This document shows, piece after piece, positions 33,162 through 42,345 of a stretch of DNA of 64,000 nt. Positions within the stretch are counted from its first letter, which is position 1. Every line of letters starts with the position of its first letter. The position numbers and the translations under genes are program-made. Source of the stretch: Bradyrhizobium sp. 170 (GTDB lineage: Bacteria; Pseudomonadota; Alphaproteobacteria; Rhizobiales; Xanthobacteraceae); assembly GCF_023101085.1 (NCBI RefSeq), contig NZ_CP064703.1, positions 6,200,001 to 6,264,000 on the forward strand, in the 5' to 3' direction. Under the pieces are notes generated by a model, which saw only the letters and a program-made list of their open reading frames with translations, searched no databases and had not been told where the DNA came from.

Positions 33162-33289
33162 CGCCCTGATGACCAGCGATTTAGGTTACCGGCGCGAAAG
33201 AGCCCCTCGGCCATCTCGACAAGCCTCGTCATGGTGTATAGACGAGCGCGGCGCAATCCGGCGCCACCCGTGAGTGAGTTCGTCGTCCG

Positions 33290-34069
33290 ATGGCCACCCC
33301 CAAGCGATACGACCGGATCGCCTTTGTCGCGAGCGCAAGCACCGAGGCGCAGGCCGCGCTGGCGCAGCTCGTCAAGCTCTACGGCAATCATGATGCCGAC
33401 GATTCCGACGTCGTGGTGGCGCTCGGCGGCGACGGATTGATGCTGCAGACGCTGCATCGCCACATGCGCTCCGGCAAGCCGATCTACGGCATGCATCGCG
33501 GCACCGTCGGCTTCCTGATGAACGAATACACCACGCACGATTTGCATACGCGGCTGGCAGCTGCGCGGGAATCCCTGATCAATCCGCTGCTGATGCGCGC
33601 CACCGACATCCATGGCACGGTGCATCTGCATCACGCCATCAACGAGGTCGCGCTGTTTCGCCAGACCAACCAGGCCGCGCATCTGCGCATCCTGATCGAC
33701 GAGCACGAGCGGATGGCGGAACTGATCGCCGACGGCATTCTGGTGGCGACGCCGGCCGGCTCCACCGCCTATAATCTCTCGGCACAGGGGCCGATCCTGC
33801 CGATCAACGCGGCGCTGTTGGCGCTGACCCCGATCAGCGCATTCCGCCCGCGCCGCTGGCGCGGCGCCCTGCTCCCCAACTCCGCTTTCGTTGTGATCGA
33901 GGTGCTCGAGGGCGAGAAACGCCCGGTCGCGGCCGCCGCCGACCATGACGACGTGCGCGATGTCCACCGCGTCGAGGTGCTGTCCGACAAGACGATCTCG
34001 ATGCGGATGCTGTTCGATCCCGGTCACAGCCTAGAGGAACGCATTCTGCGTGAGCAGTTCGGATCCTGA
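33290..34069 (+). CDS. nadK: NAD kinase
   Basis: 259 residues. [17 protein letters not shown] has the GGDG motif (G46-G49), followed by [14 protein letters not shown], a [11 protein letters not shown] segment and the second signature [19 protein letters not shown] near 161. It phosphorylates NAD+ to NADP+ in the cytoplasm. Length is typical of bacterial NadK. It starts about 130 bases after the cyclase gene; no clear terminator separates them. Confidence 0.92.
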   Translation: MATPKRYDRIAFVASASTEAQAALAQLVKLYGNHDADDSDVVVALGGDGLMLQTLHRHMRSGKPIYGMHRGTVGFLMNEYTTHDLHTRLAAARESLINPLLMRATDIHGTVHLHHAINEVALFRQTNQAAHLRILIDEHERMAELIADGILVATPAGSTAYNLSAQGPILPINAALLALTPISAFRPRRWRGALLPNSAFVVIEVLEGEKRPVAAAADHDDVRDVHRVEVLSDKTISMRMLFDPGHSLEERILREQFGS

Positions 34070-34235
34070 CGCCCGCCCGGTGACCGCCCGGTGACCTTGA
34101 ACCGGGTTCCTATCCAGAAAAAGTGGCGCCATCGGTATTCGCGCGAGCCCGATAGGCAGGCTTCGCAACCATTCCTTAACGAGCGCCGCGATATGGTTAA
34201 CACCAGTATACTGTTTTGCTGGGCCGGGCCGGACC

Positions 34236-34781
34236 ATGTATCGCATCGACTTCAACAAGCTGCGGTTTCTGATTTGCGACGACAATCCGCACATGCGCCG
34301 CATCCTGCGGACGCTGCTGCATTCGTTCGGCGCGCGCGAGGCCTATGAGGCCGAGGACGGCGCCACTGCGCTGGAAATGTACAGCCACTACGTGCCCGAT
34401 ATCGTCATCACCGACTGGTCGATGCCGATCTTCGACGGCCTCGAACTGGCGCAGATGATCCGGCAGCCGGAATCGAAGGGTAACCCTTACGCGCCGATCA
34501 TCATGCTGACCGGGCATTCGGAGAAACGCCGCGTGACCGTCGCACGCGATGCCGGCGTCACCGAGTTTTTGGCGAAGCCGATCTCGGCCAAGGGACTCTA
34601 CCAGCGCATTCTCAACGTCGTCGCCAACCCGCGCCCCTTCATCAAGACCAAGACCTATTTCGGCCCCGACCGCCGACGCAATACCAACAACGCCTATATC
34701 GGCCCCGAGCGCCGCGTTGGCGGCGAGGTGGAAGTCATGCAACAGCCGTCGCTGCTCGACAAGGCGCGTTCGGCCGTCTAG
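34236..34781 (+). CDS. CheY-like response regulator
   Basis: 181 residues: a receiver domain with acidic pair D15-D16, phospho-acceptor D60 (VITDWSMP), T92 and K114 (FLAKPIS), followed by a 55-residue basic tail (FIKTKTYFGPDRRRNTNN, GPERR) with no DNA-binding fold. The next gene, 20 bases downstream, encodes an Hpt protein, so the two likely exchange phosphate. TTAAC half-sites upstream (34150-34205) and neighbouring DUF2336 and CtrA-boxed genes suggest a cell-cycle or motility link. That link is inference. Confidence 0.9.
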   Translation: MYRIDFNKLRFLICDDNPHMRRILRTLLHSFGAREAYEAEDGATALEMYSHYVPDIVITDWSMPIFDGLELAQMIRQPESKGNPYAPIIMLTGHSEKRRVTVARDAGVTEFLAKPISAKGLYQRILNVVANPRPFIKTKTYFGPDRRRNTNNAYIGPERRVGGEVEVMQQPSLLDKARSAV

Positions 34782-34801
34782 CGCCGGCCTGGAGAACCAT
34801 C

Positions 34802-35380
34802 ATGGCGAAAGAAAAGCCCGGGACGATACAGGTCAAGTCGTTTGGCGATCACCACGTGATCACGCAGCCCAATCCCCTGCGCAAGGTATTGCTGCGCGTT
34901 CCCGAATCCGATCTCGACGATCCGGTCGGGCGCGCGGAAAAGGCGCTCGCCGGACTGTCCGGCGAATTCAAGAACTGGATGACGATCGAGGCCGACCGGC
35001 TCTCGGCGGCGCATGCGGTCGTTCTCCGCGACGGCTTCACCACCGACAACCGCGAAGAGCTGTTTCGCGCCGCCCATGACATCAAGGGCGACGCCGCCAC
35101 GTTCGGCTTCCCGTCCGCAGGAGCCGCCGCCGAAAGCCTCTGCCGCATCATCGAACACGCGCCCGACCTCGACCAGGTCCCGGCGGAGCTGATCACCCAC
35201 CACATCAACGCCATTCAGGCGATCGTGCGCGAACGCACCAAGCTCGACACCACCACGATGGCGAGCAAGCTAAGCAAGCAACTGCGCGGCGTCGCCGACG
35301 AATTCCTGCTCAAGGTCAACCGCGACCGCCCCGAACATCTCGAAGCGATCCTTGCGCCGAGTATTGTGCCGGCGGAGTAG
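34802..35380 (+). CDS. Hpt-domain phosphotransfer protein
   Basis: 192 residues. FRAAHDIKGDAATFGFPSAG carries the phospho-accepting H92 in the A-H-D-I-K-G context of Hpt domains. About 60 residues of variable sequence precede it, and helices completing the four-helix bundle follow. GGAGA precedes the ATG. Adjacent to the receiver protein at 34236, with which it forms a likely phosphorelay. No hybrid histidine kinase is in the window, so the donor is elsewhere. Confidence 0.85.
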   Translation: MAKEKPGTIQVKSFGDHHVITQPNPLRKVLLRVPESDLDDPVGRAEKALAGLSGEFKNWMTIEADRLSAAHAVVLRDGFTTDNREELFRAAHDIKGDAATFGFPSAGAAAESLCRIIEHAPDLDQVPAELITHHINAIQAIVRERTKLDTTTMASKLSKQLRGVADEFLLKVNRDRPEHLEAILAPSIVPAE

Positions 35381-35399
35381 CCCCGCGTCTCTCAACGCG

Positions 35400-35519
35400 G
35401 TCGTCCCTGCGAACGCAGGGACCCATACGCCGCGGCCTATCCGTTGAAAAAGCTAATCGACGCCTTTCGCTCAACAACGAACGGCTGTGGTTATGGGTCC
35501 CTGCGTTCGCAGGGACGAC
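35400..35519. repeat. 120-bp element with 27-bp terminal inverted repeats
   Basis: GTCGTCCCTGCGAACGCAGG then GACCCAT at the left is matched exactly inverted at the right end (35493-35519). Each arm is itself a hairpin (CCCTGCGAACGCAGGG), so the whole is a double palindrome. It lies between the convergent Hpt and DUF2336 genes. It looks like a dispersed mobile palindrome, not a terminator. Confidence 0.8.
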
Positions 35520-35604
35520 ACCGAATGTGTTGTCGCAGTCGCGCGCCATATGCGAAAAGATGGTGGGCACGCTTCGCTTTGCCCACCCTACGAGATCTTC
35601 GGAT

Positions 35605-36780
35605 TTACGCCGCGATCAGATCGCGCTCGGGCGGCACGAACGCTTCGTCGGCGACCAGTTCCTCGCAAAACATGCGGGCTTCTTCGCGCGCGGACTCGGT
35701 CGCGAAGCGCCGCAGCAGGATCAATAGCGGTTCGGCGGCCTTGCGGTCGGTCTCGCAATGGGTCAGCACGCGCTCGACCATGCGGCGGCGCAGTCTCGCC
35801 GCGCCGCCAATCGTATCGACATAGCCGGTTTCATGGCTGACCTCGAGCGCCACACGAAACGCCGCGAAGGTCGATTCGGGAAGGCCGGCGCGGATCAGGA
35901 GCGCCTGCAGGCTGGCGCCGCCGCGGTCGTGCAGCAGCGCCGTCACGCGGGCGAGCGGCAGATCGGCCAGTTCGGCCAGCGCCGCATCGAACAGTTCGAG
36001 ATTGCCCGACAACAGCGCGCGCAGGATCAGGCCGGCGTTCAATTGCCCGGTGGCGCGCAGGTGCCGCACCAGGCCCTGCATATCCTCGCCGCGCGAACGC
36101 GCCGCAATGTTCACGGTCGAGCGCTCGCGCGCTTCATTCGCAAGCCGCCCTGCCCGGTCGGCGCTCAGCCAGTTACGCGCGACGACGAATTGCGCCAGTG
36201 TATCGGTGAGTTTGGCGACCAGCGCCACGCGGGTGGCGGCGGGTAAGCCTTCCAGCACCAGCATCGATTCCCTGATCGCGGCGAGATGGCCGTGACGTTC
36301 GACGATGCGGTCCCAGGAAAACGGCGCCAGTTCGGCGTAGGCGTTTTCGATCAGTTCGAGCGCTGCGGCCGCCGAGCCGACTTCGGCAATCGCGGCGGAA
36401 ACCGAGGGCGGCAGATTGATGCGACGCGCGATGGCGCATTGCATGTCGCTGTTGCCGGTCGCGACGATGTCGACGAGATCGGCATCGATCAGGAGCGGTG
36501 AATATTCGAGGACCGGCAGCGCGATCGAGGGCTGATCGAGCGAGAGCGCCTGCACGATCGCCGCCGGCGCGTCGGAGCTGCGCGAAAATACTTCCGCCAT
36601 GGCCTGGCGGACCAGCGGCGACGGATCGTCGAGCAGCATCAGCAGCGCGCCTTCGGCGGCGATGCGATCGTCCTCGCTGAGATCTGAAATCAACCAGGCC
36701 CGCGCCAAAGCCCGGGTCGCCTCTGCCCGCTCGCCTGCCGGAGCGGTACGAATCCAACTGATGAACTGCCGAACGATCAT
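35605..36780 (-). CDS. DUF2336 domain protein
   Basis: 391 residues of helical repeats: AEGALLMLLDDPSPLVRQAMAEVFS near 42, VLEYSPLLIDADLVDIVATG near 90, VSAAIAEVGSAAAALELIEN near 127. This is the HEAT-like pattern of DUF2336 proteins of alphaproteobacteria, some of which tune flagellar or polar development. No catalytic motif. The promoter region contains TTAA-N7-TTCA at 36852-36866, one base off a CtrA box, and a 9-bp inverted repeat CTTAACAAA/TTTGTTAAG. Divergent context with the cupin gene does not apply: both read leftwards. Confidence 0.8.
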   Translation of the reverse strand: MIVRQFISWIRTAPAGERAEATRALARAWLISDLSEDDRIAAEGALLMLLDDPSPLVRQAMAEVFSRSSDAPAAIVQALSLDQPSIALPVLEYSPLLIDADLVDIVATGNSDMQCAIARRINLPPSVSAAIAEVGSAAAALELIENAYAELAPFSWDRIVERHGHLAAIRESMLVLEGLPAATRVALVAKLTDTLAQFVVARNWLSADRAGRLANEARERSTVNIAARSRGEDMQGLVRHLRATGQLNAGLILRALLSGNLELFDAALAELADLPLARVTALLHDRGGASLQALLIRAGLPESTFAAFRVALEVSHETGYVDTIGGAARLRRRMVERVLTHCETDRKAAEPLLILLRRFATESAREEARMFCEELVADEAFVPPERDLIAA

Positions 36781-36918
36781 GGTCCTGGCTTACGCAACCT
36801 GTGACGACACCGTGACGCGGTGCCACTATTAGAAAAAATAAACCATGACGCTTAACAAAGGGTTCACCATAAACGGCTGGTTTTATTGACGTTTTGTTAA
36901 GGGCGCGACAACGCCTCG

Positions 36919-37344
36919 TTAATGTTTGATGGCGTCGTCGGGATAATGGATCCTTTCCTCTCCCGGCTTCCGTGAGCCAACAACGATGAAGATCGCCGAA
37001 GCGTTCGACCGGTTCACCAGATGATGCGCGTTGGAACATCCGGCAGGGAATCCCGCGAAGGACCCCTGCTCCATCGTATGTTCACCATTGTCGTCGATCA
37101 GGGTGAGCGTTCCCGATAGCACGTAGACGAACTCGTCTTCTGCCTCATGCCAGTGCCGCAACGCCGATATCGAACCCGGTTCAAGCGTGACATGATTCAC
37201 GCCGAACTGGGTAATATCGACAGCGCGCGCCAAACCTGCTTCGTGCTTTCCGATGAACAACTCAGGCTTGATCCGACCGGACGAAGAACCCGGCAGCCCC
37301 GTCGTGACAGGCACGTCCGAAAGCGGTCGTATCCTGGATTCCAT
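36919..37344 (-). CDS. Cupin-domain protein
   Basis: 141 residues forming a single cupin barrel: LEPGSISALRHWHEAEDEFVYVLSGTLTL (motif 1, metal ligands H64, H66, E70) and the motif 2 region GSFAGFPAGCSNAHHLVNRS. Many such proteins bind a metal and an organic ligand; the reaction is not predictable from sequence. An ATG at 37344 follows the stop of the transglycosylase (37366) by about 20 bases on the same strand, so they may be co-transcribed. Confidence 0.85.
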   Translation of the reverse strand: MESRIRPLSDVPVTTGLPGSSSGRIKPELFIGKHEAGLARAVDITQFGVNHVTLEPGSISALRHWHEAEDEFVYVLSGTLTLIDDNGEHTMEQGSFAGFPAGCSNAHHLVNRSNASAIFIVVGSRKPGEERIHYPDDAIKH

Positions 37345-37365
37345 CCGGAAACCGTCCTCTGTCGG

Positions 37366-38355
37366 CTAGCTGCTGAACGTGCCGTCGCGGTCGCTGAAGA
37401 GATCGAGCCGGCCGGGTGCGCGAACCTCGGGCGTTGCCGATGCGACCTTGCCCCACAATTCCTGCACCGCAGGCGAGATCGGCTGCGTGCGTTCGCCGGC
37501 CTGGAACAGCGAGCGGAAGATCGGCTCGGATGACGCCGCGGCAGTCTGCGACGTTGCCGCAACCGGCGTCACGCTGCGCTGATCCGGAAAACTCGAGAGA
37601 TAGGCCGCGTTGTCGATCGCCGTCGTCGCCGGCACGGCGTTGCTCGCGACCGTGATGCGCCTCGGCAGATCGCCGCCGGCGGCCGCCATGGCGGTACGCG
37701 TCACCGGCGAGTTGGCGGCCGCCGCATAGCGCGTGTTCAGCACCGAATAGACCTGCGAGACGCTGCGCGCCTGCCCCGAGCGGTCATAGAAGATCGACTG
37801 ATTGGCTTCCGCCGCGTTCGGAAACATCCGCGCGGCAGAAGCGTTCGGATTGTCTTCGGCGTTCTGGATCAGCTTGCCGGCGCCGCCGACGCCCATGAAA
37901 TGCGCCATATAGAGTTCGGCATCGGTCGGGCGGCGGCCGATCTTGCCGGTCAATTTGAAACTGTTGGACTGGGTCAGCACCGCCGCCATCGACGAGGCGG
38001 CATCCGGATCGTCGCGCAGTTTCATGATCGCCGCACGTGCGTCGGGGTCGCTGACCGAATAGCTGCCGGAAGGATTTCGGGTAATGGCGTCGGCATATTT
38101 GCCGTAGCCGAGATGGGCGCCCGCTTCCTTCACGGTGCCGAGCCAGGTCTGGTCGATGAATTGAAACAGCCCGCGTGCCGATGAGGTAGTGGCCGCGGCC
38201 TTCGGATTGAAGTTGGATTCCATCTTCGCGGTGGCGAGCAGAAATTCGAAGCTGGCGCCGGTGGTCGAGGCGGCCTGCCTGATCGAGCCCGCGATCTTCG
38301 CGCGCGTGGGATCGACACCTGCCGCAGCCGTGGCGCTCGTTGTGTCGACCGACAT
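37366..38355 (-). CDS. Lytic transglycosylase (SLT domain)
   Basis: 329 residues. The catalytic SLT segment is at the N-terminus: FLLATAKMESNFNPKAAATTSSARGLFQFIDQTWL, with catalytic Glu E46. The C-terminal half is low-complexity Ala/Thr/Pro. No classical signal peptide is visible, as in transglycosylases that leave with flagellar or other specialised export. It cuts peptidoglycan, giving 1,6-anhydro ends. A perfect CtrA box at 38452-38466 suggests cell-cycle or flagellar timing. Confidence 0.88.
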   Translation of the reverse strand: MSVDTTSATAAAGVDPTRAKIAGSIRQAASTTGASFEFLLATAKMESNFNPKAAATTSSARGLFQFIDQTWLGTVKEAGAHLGYGKYADAITRNPSGSYSVSDPDARAAIMKLRDDPDAASSMAAVLTQSNSFKLTGKIGRRPTDAELYMAHFMGVGGAGKLIQNAEDNPNASAARMFPNAAEANQSIFYDRSGQARSVSQVYSVLNTRYAAAANSPVTRTAMAAAGGDLPRRITVASNAVPATTAIDNAAYLSSFPDQRSVTPVAATSQTAAASSEPIFRSLFQAGERTQPISPAVQELWGKVASATPEVRAPGRLDLFSDRDGTFSS

Positions 38356-38451
38356 GTCTCTGGTGCCCCGCTCCTCGCGAAACGACCGCGTGGGCTCTCA
38401 AGGCCCTGGCAATCAGCGCCTATACGCGGTCGAGACTGCCGCAATTATGGT

Positions 38452-38466
38452 TAATAGCGCGTTAAG
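38452..38466. promoter_or_regulatory. CtrA-type box
   Basis: TTAA-TAGCGCG-TTAA matches the CtrA consensus TTAA-N7-TTAA exactly. It lies about 100 bases upstream of the transglycosylase start, among genes (receiver, Hpt, DUF2336) of CtrA-like flavour. Confidence 0.55.
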
Positions 38467-38642
38467 GGCCCCCTCGCCTCAAAAAAGCCGCATCGCGCGA
38501 TGAACATTTCGGTCGATCGACCGACCTAATATTATAGCGGTCTGGCAGCCGCGAAATGACGGGGAAATGCCGGGCGGTTTTCCCCGAACGACGACCATTG
38601 AACGGGCATCCACCTTCAACTTTCCAGAAACAGGATCAGCTC

Positions 38643-39437
38643 ATGAGTGATCACGTCATCAATCCTCCCTCTGCAAAGACCACCGCCGGCGGCCTGGTTG
38701 CGATGCTCTATGGCATCGTTACCTACGTGTTGTTTCTCGCCACCTTCCTCTATGCGATCGCCTTCGTGGGCAACCTGCCGGTGCCCAAAACCATCGACAG
38801 CGGCCAGCCGGGACCGTTGATTCCATCGCTGATCATCAATGTCCTGCTGCTCGGCCTGTTCGCTGTCCAGCACAGCGTGATGGCGCGTCCCGCCTTCAAG
38901 CGCTGGTGGACACGCCTGGTGCCGCCTGCGGTCGAGCGCACGACGTTCGTGCTGTTTGCCAGCCTCGCATTGCTCCTGCTCTATTGGCAGTGGCGGCCGA
39001 TGACGGACATCATCTGGTCGGTGACCGATCCACTTGGCGCGATCATGCTTGAGGTGGTCTCCGGGATCGGCTGGACCGTGGTGCTCGCCAGCACTTTCAT
39101 GATCAACCATTTCGAGCTGTTCGGCTTGCGCCAGGTGCTGGCGCGCCTGCTCAGGCAGGAGTTGCCGCCGGCCAAATTCAAGACCCCGATGCTCTATAAG
39201 TCGGTCCGGCACCCGATCTATCTCGGCTTCCTGATTGCCTTCTGGGCGACACCGGTGATGACGGCCGGGCATCTGCTGTTCGCCATCGCGACCACCGGCT
39301 ACATCCTGATCGGCATCTGGCTGGAGGAACGCGATCTCATCGCGCTGTTCGGCGACCAGTACCGCCGCTATCGGGAGCAAGTATCGATGCTGATCCCGCT
39401 ACCGGGACGCAAAGCGCGTGCGGATGATTTGGGTTAG
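38643..39437 (+). CDS. mddA: Methanethiol S-methyltransferase-like membrane protein
   Basis: 264 residues from ATG 38643. Five to six membrane segments. LLGLFAVQHSVMARPAFKRWW near 74 and the C-terminal LYKSVRHPIYLGFLIAFWATPVMTAGHLLFAI ... EERDLIALFGDQYRRYREQVSMLIP form the SAM-binding part of NnrU/isoprenylcysteine-methyltransferase-like enzymes. The combination resembles MddA, which methylates methanethiol to dimethyl sulfide and is known from Bradyrhizobium. The symbol is by resemblance and not verified. Starts in an intergenic region downstream of the CtrA box but on the other strand. Confidence 0.6.
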   Translation: MSDHVINPPSAKTTAGGLVAMLYGIVTYVLFLATFLYAIAFVGNLPVPKTIDSGQPGPLIPSLIINVLLLGLFAVQHSVMARPAFKRWWTRLVPPAVERTTFVLFASLALLLLYWQWRPMTDIIWSVTDPLGAIMLEVVSGIGWTVVLASTFMINHFELFGLRQVLARLLRQELPPAKFKTPMLYKSVRHPIYLGFLIAFWATPVMTAGHLLFAIATTGYILIGIWLEERDLIALFGDQYRRYREQVSMLIPLPGRKARADDLG

Positions 39438-39579
39438 TCGCGGCCTCGATGCCCGGCCTCGCGCCGGGCATCGACGCCAGGATATCAAGACAGCAAGCCG
39501 CGGGCGAGACGGCGCGCCTAGCCATTGCGGCCGGAATTCATGTAGCGTTTGGCTGAGATCAATCACATCGCGAGACAAT

Positions 39580-40197
39580 ATGGCGCGCACCGCAGTGAAG
39601 AAGATCGAGACCAGCACGAGCCTGCTCGAGGCCGCCAAGAAGGTGCTGCGTCATGCCGGCTATGCGGGCCTCTCGACCCGGGAGGTCGCGGCGGAAGCGG
39701 GCGTGCCGCTCAGCCAAATTCACTATCATTTCGGCTCCAAGCAGAACCTGGTCCTCCAGCTGTTCGAATATCTCAATGCCCAGCTTCTGGACCGGCAGAA
39801 CAAATTGTTCGGAGACCCATCCCTGAAACTGTCCGAGCAGTGGGACCGCGCCTGCGACTACCTGGATGAGGACATCGCCTCAGGCTACGTGCGGGTGCTG
39901 CAGGAGTTGATCGCCGTGAGCTGGCATGACGCGGAAGTAGCCAAGGTGATCCGCGCCGGCATCATGGGTTGGGTCGATCTGATCGTCGGCCTGGCACGGG
40001 CGGCTGAAGCGAAGATCGGCCCGCTCGGCCCGTTCTCGGCGGAGGAAGCCGGCGCGATCGCCGCTTCCAGCTTTATCGGAGGCGAAAGCCTGTTCCTGCT
40101 CGGCCTCGAGAAGAAGGGCTCGCCGATACGGGCGTCGCTACGTCGCGTCGGCGATCTCATCCGGATTGCGGAAGGATCCTCGTCAGACAAGAGGTGA
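39580..40197 (+). CDS. TetR family transcriptional regulator
   Basis: 205 residues from ATG 39580; the frame is open upstream without a start signal. The N-terminal helix-turn-helix reads STREVAAEAGVPLSQIHYHFGSKQNLVLQLF (about 30-60). The C-terminal ligand domain ends EGSSSDKR. The stop is only three bases before the ATG of the hydrolase-glycosyltransferase fusion, so they form an operon. The repressor probably senses the substrate or product of the fusion enzyme. Confidence 0.88.
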   Translation: MARTAVKKIETSTSLLEAAKKVLRHAGYAGLSTREVAAEAGVPLSQIHYHFGSKQNLVLQLFEYLNAQLLDRQNKLFGDPSLKLSEQWDRACDYLDEDIASGYVRVLQELIAVSWHDAEVAKVIRAGIMGWVDLIVGLARAAEAKIGPLGPFSAEEAGAIAASSFIGGESLFLLGLEKKGSPIRASLRRVGDLIRIAEGSSSDKR

Positions 40198-40200
40198 AGC

Positions 40201-42318
40201 ATGCGCGCAAAACTGCCGGATCGTGAGGGGCTGGTTACCCGCGACGGCGTGAATCTCGCCTACGAAATCTACAGTGATGCGCCTGACACCATTTTGTTCA
40301 TCCCGCCCTGGAGCATCGTTCACTCGCGAATCTACAAGGCGCAGCTGCCTTACTTCAGCGAGCGCTTCCGCTGCATCACCTATGACGGCCGAGGCAATGG
40401 CAAATCCGACCGGCCGAAGGATGTCGCCGCCTACACGCTGGACAATTATGTGGCCGACGCACTCGCCGTCATGGATGCCCTCGACGTCGGCCAGTCGATC
40501 CTGGTCGGACTTTCGTTCGGCGGCCTGCTCGCCTCCATCCTCGCGGCGTATCATCCCGAGCGCGTCAGGGCAGCGATTCTTGTCGGTACGGTCACGACCA
40601 TAGGACCGCCGCAATATCCGAGATTTGACGCCTCTCATTTTACGGCCAAGCGCGACAGTTACGAAGGCTGGGACAAGTTCAACCATGGCTACTGGCTGAA
40701 GAATTATCCTGACTTCGCGGAGTTCTTCATCCGTAATATCTTTAACGAGCCGCATTCGACCAAGCAGATCGAGGACGGGATCGGCTGGGCCGTCGAGACC
40801 AATGGACCGACGCTGCTCAAGACGGTGGCAGCGCGCGGCATTCTGCCCGGGTTCGACGTCAGCGAAGAAATGTACCGCAAGATCCGCTGTCCGGTGCTGC
40901 TCGTCCACGGCGACAACGACCAGATCCAGCCCCACGGGCGCGCGGAGGCCGCGCATGCTGAAGTGAGCGGCTCGGAGTTCGTCACGATCGGCGGCGGCGG
41001 TCATAACCCGCTCGGGCGGTATCCGGCCAAGGCGAACACCCTGATCAACGACTTTATCGATCGACGGCTGGGCATCACGGCGGCGTCGCGCGGAACTGCC
41101 CGACGCAACAGGGCCGGGAAACGTGTCCTTTACCTTTCATCACCCATCGGTCTCGGACATGGCCGCCGCGATATTGCCATCGCGCACGAAATGCGCAGGC
41201 TCCACCCCGATCTCAGCGTGGACTGGCTGGCGCAGGACCCGGTCACGCGCCTGTTAGAGGCCAGCAACGAGCATGTTCACCCGCTAAGCGCCCGGCTTGC
41301 CAGCGAGACGCGACACATCGAGCTCGAAAGCGGTGAGCACGAATTGCACTGCTTTCAGGCGCTCCGCCGCATGGATGAAGTGCTGATCAGGAATTTCATG
41401 ACCTTCCAGGAGGCGGTCGAGCAAGGCGCCTATGACCTCGTGATCGCGGACGAGGCCTGGGACATCGACCATTACTGGCACGAGCACCCCGAATTGAAGA
41501 AGGCAAAGCTCGCCTGGCTGACGGACTTTGTCGGTTACGTCCCGATGCCATCCGGCGGCGAACATGAGGCGTTTCTCACGACGGACTATAATGCGGAGAT
41601 GATCGAGCACATCGAGCAACACCCGGGCGTGCGCGATCGCTCGATTTTCGTCGGCACACCTGAAGACATCGTGCCGCTGTCGTTCGGCACGGATCTACCT
41701 CCGATGCGCGACTGGATACCGAAGCATTTCGATTTTGCCGGCTACGTTATCGGCGAGCATCCCCAGGGCTTCGGCAGCCGGGAATCGCTTCGCGAAAGGC
41801 TGGGTTACCGCGACGACGAGCGGATCTGCATTGTCACCGTCGGCGGCTCGGGCATCGGTGCGCACCTGATACGGCGTATCCTCCAGGCCTATCCCATCGT
41901 AAAGGCGAAGCTTGCCGAGCTGCGCATGATCGTCGTCGCCGGCCCGCGCATCGATGCGGCGTCACTGGCAGCACCTGCGGGCGTCGAGGTGCGGGCTTTC
42001 GTCGCCAATCTCGATCGCCATCTCGCGGCCTGCGATCTTGCGCTGGTACAGGGCGGGCTGACCACCTGCATGGAACTTGCTGCCGCTGGCACGCCGTTCG
42101 TCTATTTTCCGTTGCGAAACCATTTTGAGCAGACCTTTCATGTCGCTCATCGCCTCCGCCGCTACGGCGCAGGCATTCAAATGGATTTCGCCGCCTCCAC
42201 GCCCGATATGATTGCCGATGCGATGATGCTGGCTTTATCGAGGTCGGATAAGCCGAAACCAGTCGAGGCCGATGGGGCAAGGCGTGCAGCCCGCATGATC
42301 GCCGAGCTGCTGGAATGA
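40201..42318 (+). CDS. Alpha/beta hydrolase fused to a GT-B glycosyltransferase-like domain
   Basis: 705 residues in two parts. Residues 1-290 are an alpha/beta hydrolase: GLSFGG with nucleophile S105, acid in VHGDNDQI (D238 or D240) and H268 in GGGGHNPLG. After a basic linker (ASRGTARRNRAGKR), residues 307-705 resemble a GT-B glycosyltransferase: VLYLSSPIGLGHGRRDIAIAHEM is the first Rossmann motif with its G-x-GH turn, IVTVGGSGIGAHLIRRIL opens the second domain, and LVQGGLTTCMELAAAGTPFVYFPLRNHFEQ (from 615) is the donor-binding region of MurG/UGT-type enzymes. Translationally close to a TetR gene. Substrate unknown. Confidence 0.8.
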   Translation: MRAKLPDREGLVTRDGVNLAYEIYSDAPDTILFIPPWSIVHSRIYKAQLPYFSERFRCITYDGRGNGKSDRPKDVAAYTLDNYVADALAVMDALDVGQSILVGLSFGGLLASILAAYHPERVRAAILVGTVTTIGPPQYPRFDASHFTAKRDSYEGWDKFNHGYWLKNYPDFAEFFIRNIFNEPHSTKQIEDGIGWAVETNGPTLLKTVAARGILPGFDVSEEMYRKIRCPVLLVHGDNDQIQPHGRAEAAHAEVSGSEFVTIGGGGHNPLGRYPAKANTLINDFIDRRLGITAASRGTARRNRAGKRVLYLSSPIGLGHGRRDIAIAHEMRRLHPDLSVDWLAQDPVTRLLEASNEHVHPLSARLASETRHIELESGEHELHCFQALRRMDEVLIRNFMTFQEAVEQGAYDLVIADEAWDIDHYWHEHPELKKAKLAWLTDFVGYVPMPSGGEHEAFLTTDYNAEMIEHIEQHPGVRDRSIFVGTPEDIVPLSFGTDLPPMRDWIPKHFDFAGYVIGEHPQGFGSRESLRERLGYRDDERICIVTVGGSGIGAHLIRRILQAYPIVKAKLAELRMIVVAGPRIDAASLAAPAGVEVRAFVANLDRHLAACDLALVQGGLTTCMELAAAGTPFVYFPLRNHFEQTFHVAHRLRRYGAGIQMDFAASTPDMIADAMMLALSRSDKPKPVEADGARRAARMIAELLE

Positions 42319-42345
42319 TCCGGCTTTCGGCCGGACGAACCGAGG

